A stretch of DNA of 15,414 nucleotides, taken from contig DRKE01000466.1 in NCBI GenBank assembly GCA_011051925.1, positions 1 to 15,414 on the forward strand. The letters are read 5' to 3'. Source of the stretch: Deltaproteobacteria bacterium. Lineage in GTDB: Bacteria; Myxococcota_A; UBA9160; UBA4427. The notes beneath the pieces were generated by a model. It ran no database searches, was not told the origin of the DNA, and worked only from the letters and a program-made list of their open reading frames with translations. This document shows, piece by piece, positions 14,829 to 15,414 of the stretch. How positions within the stretch are numbered: position 1 is the first letter of the stretch; every line of letters begins with the position of its first letter. The position numbers and the translations under genes were made by a program.

Positions 14829-15414
14829 CTACTCGAAGAAATCCCGGAGCTTGTCCAGGAAACCCTTCGTGCGGGGCGATACCTCATGCCCCGACTGGGC
14901 GGCAAATTCCTCGAGGAGTTCACGCTGACGCTCGTTCAATTTGGTGGGCACCTCGACGTAGACCCGGACGTAGAGATCCCCGCGCATCTTCTTCAGCTGG
15001 GCCGGATCGAGCCGGGGCTGCAGGGGCGGCAATCCCTTGCCCCGCAGACGCAGGACACGACCGGATTGCGTGCCCTCCGGAATCTGGAGCTGGACCTTCC
15101 CGTCGAGGGTCGGCACCTCGATCTCCGCCCCGAGTGCGGCCTGTACGAAGGCCACTGGCACCTCGAGATGGAGATCCGTTCCATCGCGTTCGAAGAGCGG
15201 ATGCTCCCGGAGCCGCATGACGACGTAGAGGTCCCCGGGTTCCCCTCCGGCGATGCCCGCCTCGCCCTCGCCGGCGACGCGCAGTCGGGCTCCGTCCTCG
15301 ACGCCCGGCGGCACCTTGAGATGGATCGTCTGCTGGCCCTCGACCCGGCCGGCGCCCCGGCATCGGGGACAGGGGTTCTCGATGATCTCCCCGGCGCCAC
15401 CACACCGATCGCAG
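14829..15414 (-). CDS. dnaJ: Chaperone DnaJ, C-terminal part (5' end outside the window)
   Basis: The frame is open to the window edge and contains about 194 residues of DnaJ, the J-domain partner that delivers clients to DnaK and stimulates its ATPase. The last two of four zinc-finger CxxCxGxG repeats are visible next to the edge (CDRCGGAG, CPRCRGAG). They are followed by GRVEGQQTIHLKVPPGVEDGARLRVAGEGEAG, the start of the second substrate-binding subdomain, then DLYVVMRLREHPLFERDGTDL. The end is KLNERQRELLEEFAAQSGHEVSPRTKGFLDKLRDFFE, the usual dimerisation end. The zinc repeats show a type I DnaJ (DnaJ/DjlA-independent class with zinc domain) rather than CbpA. A GTG at 15314 lies inside the protein and is not the start. 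The J domain and Gly/Phe region lie upstream, outside the window. Confidence 0.96.
   Translation of the reverse strand, partial: CDRCGGAGEIIENPCPRCRGAGRVEGQQTIHLKVPPGVEDGARLRVAGEGEAGIAGGEPGDLYVVMRLREHPLFERDGTDLHLEVPVAFVQAALGAEIEVPTLDGKVQLQIPEGTQSGRVLRLRGKGLPPLQPRLDPAQLKKMRGDLYVRVYVEVPTKLNERQRELLEEFAAQSGHEVSPRTKGFLDKLRDFFE

Noticed and set aside
14672..14923. Small 83-codon frame between dnaJ and the LpoA-like gene
   Set aside because: It overlaps the dnaJ end and is Ser/Arg-rich without a recognisable feature or good ribosome-binding site.

Overview
The window is a GC-rich (about two-thirds GC by eye), densely packed bacterial chromosome segment. The gene content is a chemosensory set with a CheC-type phosphatase, PilZ and receiver-like domains, an Lpo-like periplasmic lipoprotein next to dnaJ and lon, and lar nickel-cofactor genes. 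This suits a Gram-negative lineage formerly placed in the Deltaproteobacteria (Myxococcota, Desulfobacterota, Binatota or relatives). That placement is inferred from gene content and codon bias only. I see no RNA genes, IS elements, CRISPR arrays or phage genes. No stretch longer than about 155 bases lacks a gene.

Layout. Positions 1-1200 (+) hold the 3' part of a gene for a receiver-like plus PilZ protein. It converges on a block that is entirely on the minus strand. Read in the direction of transcription, from right to left, that block is: dnaJ (3' part, cut by the window end), an LpoA-like TPR/periplasmic-binding protein, lon, thiL, a chemoreceptor, cheW, cheY, cheA (in two frames), a cheC-like gene, larB, larC and an Est30-type esterase.

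How the genes fit together. dnaJ and lon are proteostasis genes, with a probable cell-envelope factor between them. thiL starts a run of closely packed genes (gaps of 4-30 bases or ATGA overlaps) through the cheC-like gene to larB. That run encodes a small chemosensory pathway: a receptor with almost no periplasmic part, an adaptor, a kinase, a response regulator and a CheY-P phosphatase. No cheR or cheB lies in the window. larB and larC encode the first and last steps of nickel-pincer nucleotide cofactor synthesis. The middle enzyme LarE and the best-known cofactor user, lactate racemase LarA, are absent here. The larC stop overlaps the esterase start.

The most notable feature is in cheA. 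The P1 (Hpt) part and the P3-P4-P5 part lie in different frames, and an A7 run (6075-6081, minus strand) sits exactly where a -1 shift would join them. The zero-frame stop follows three codons later, and a 9-bp GC hairpin and a G6 run flank the site. This could be a programmed frameshift, a real mutation, or a one-base homopolymer error in the assembly; the sequence alone cannot decide.
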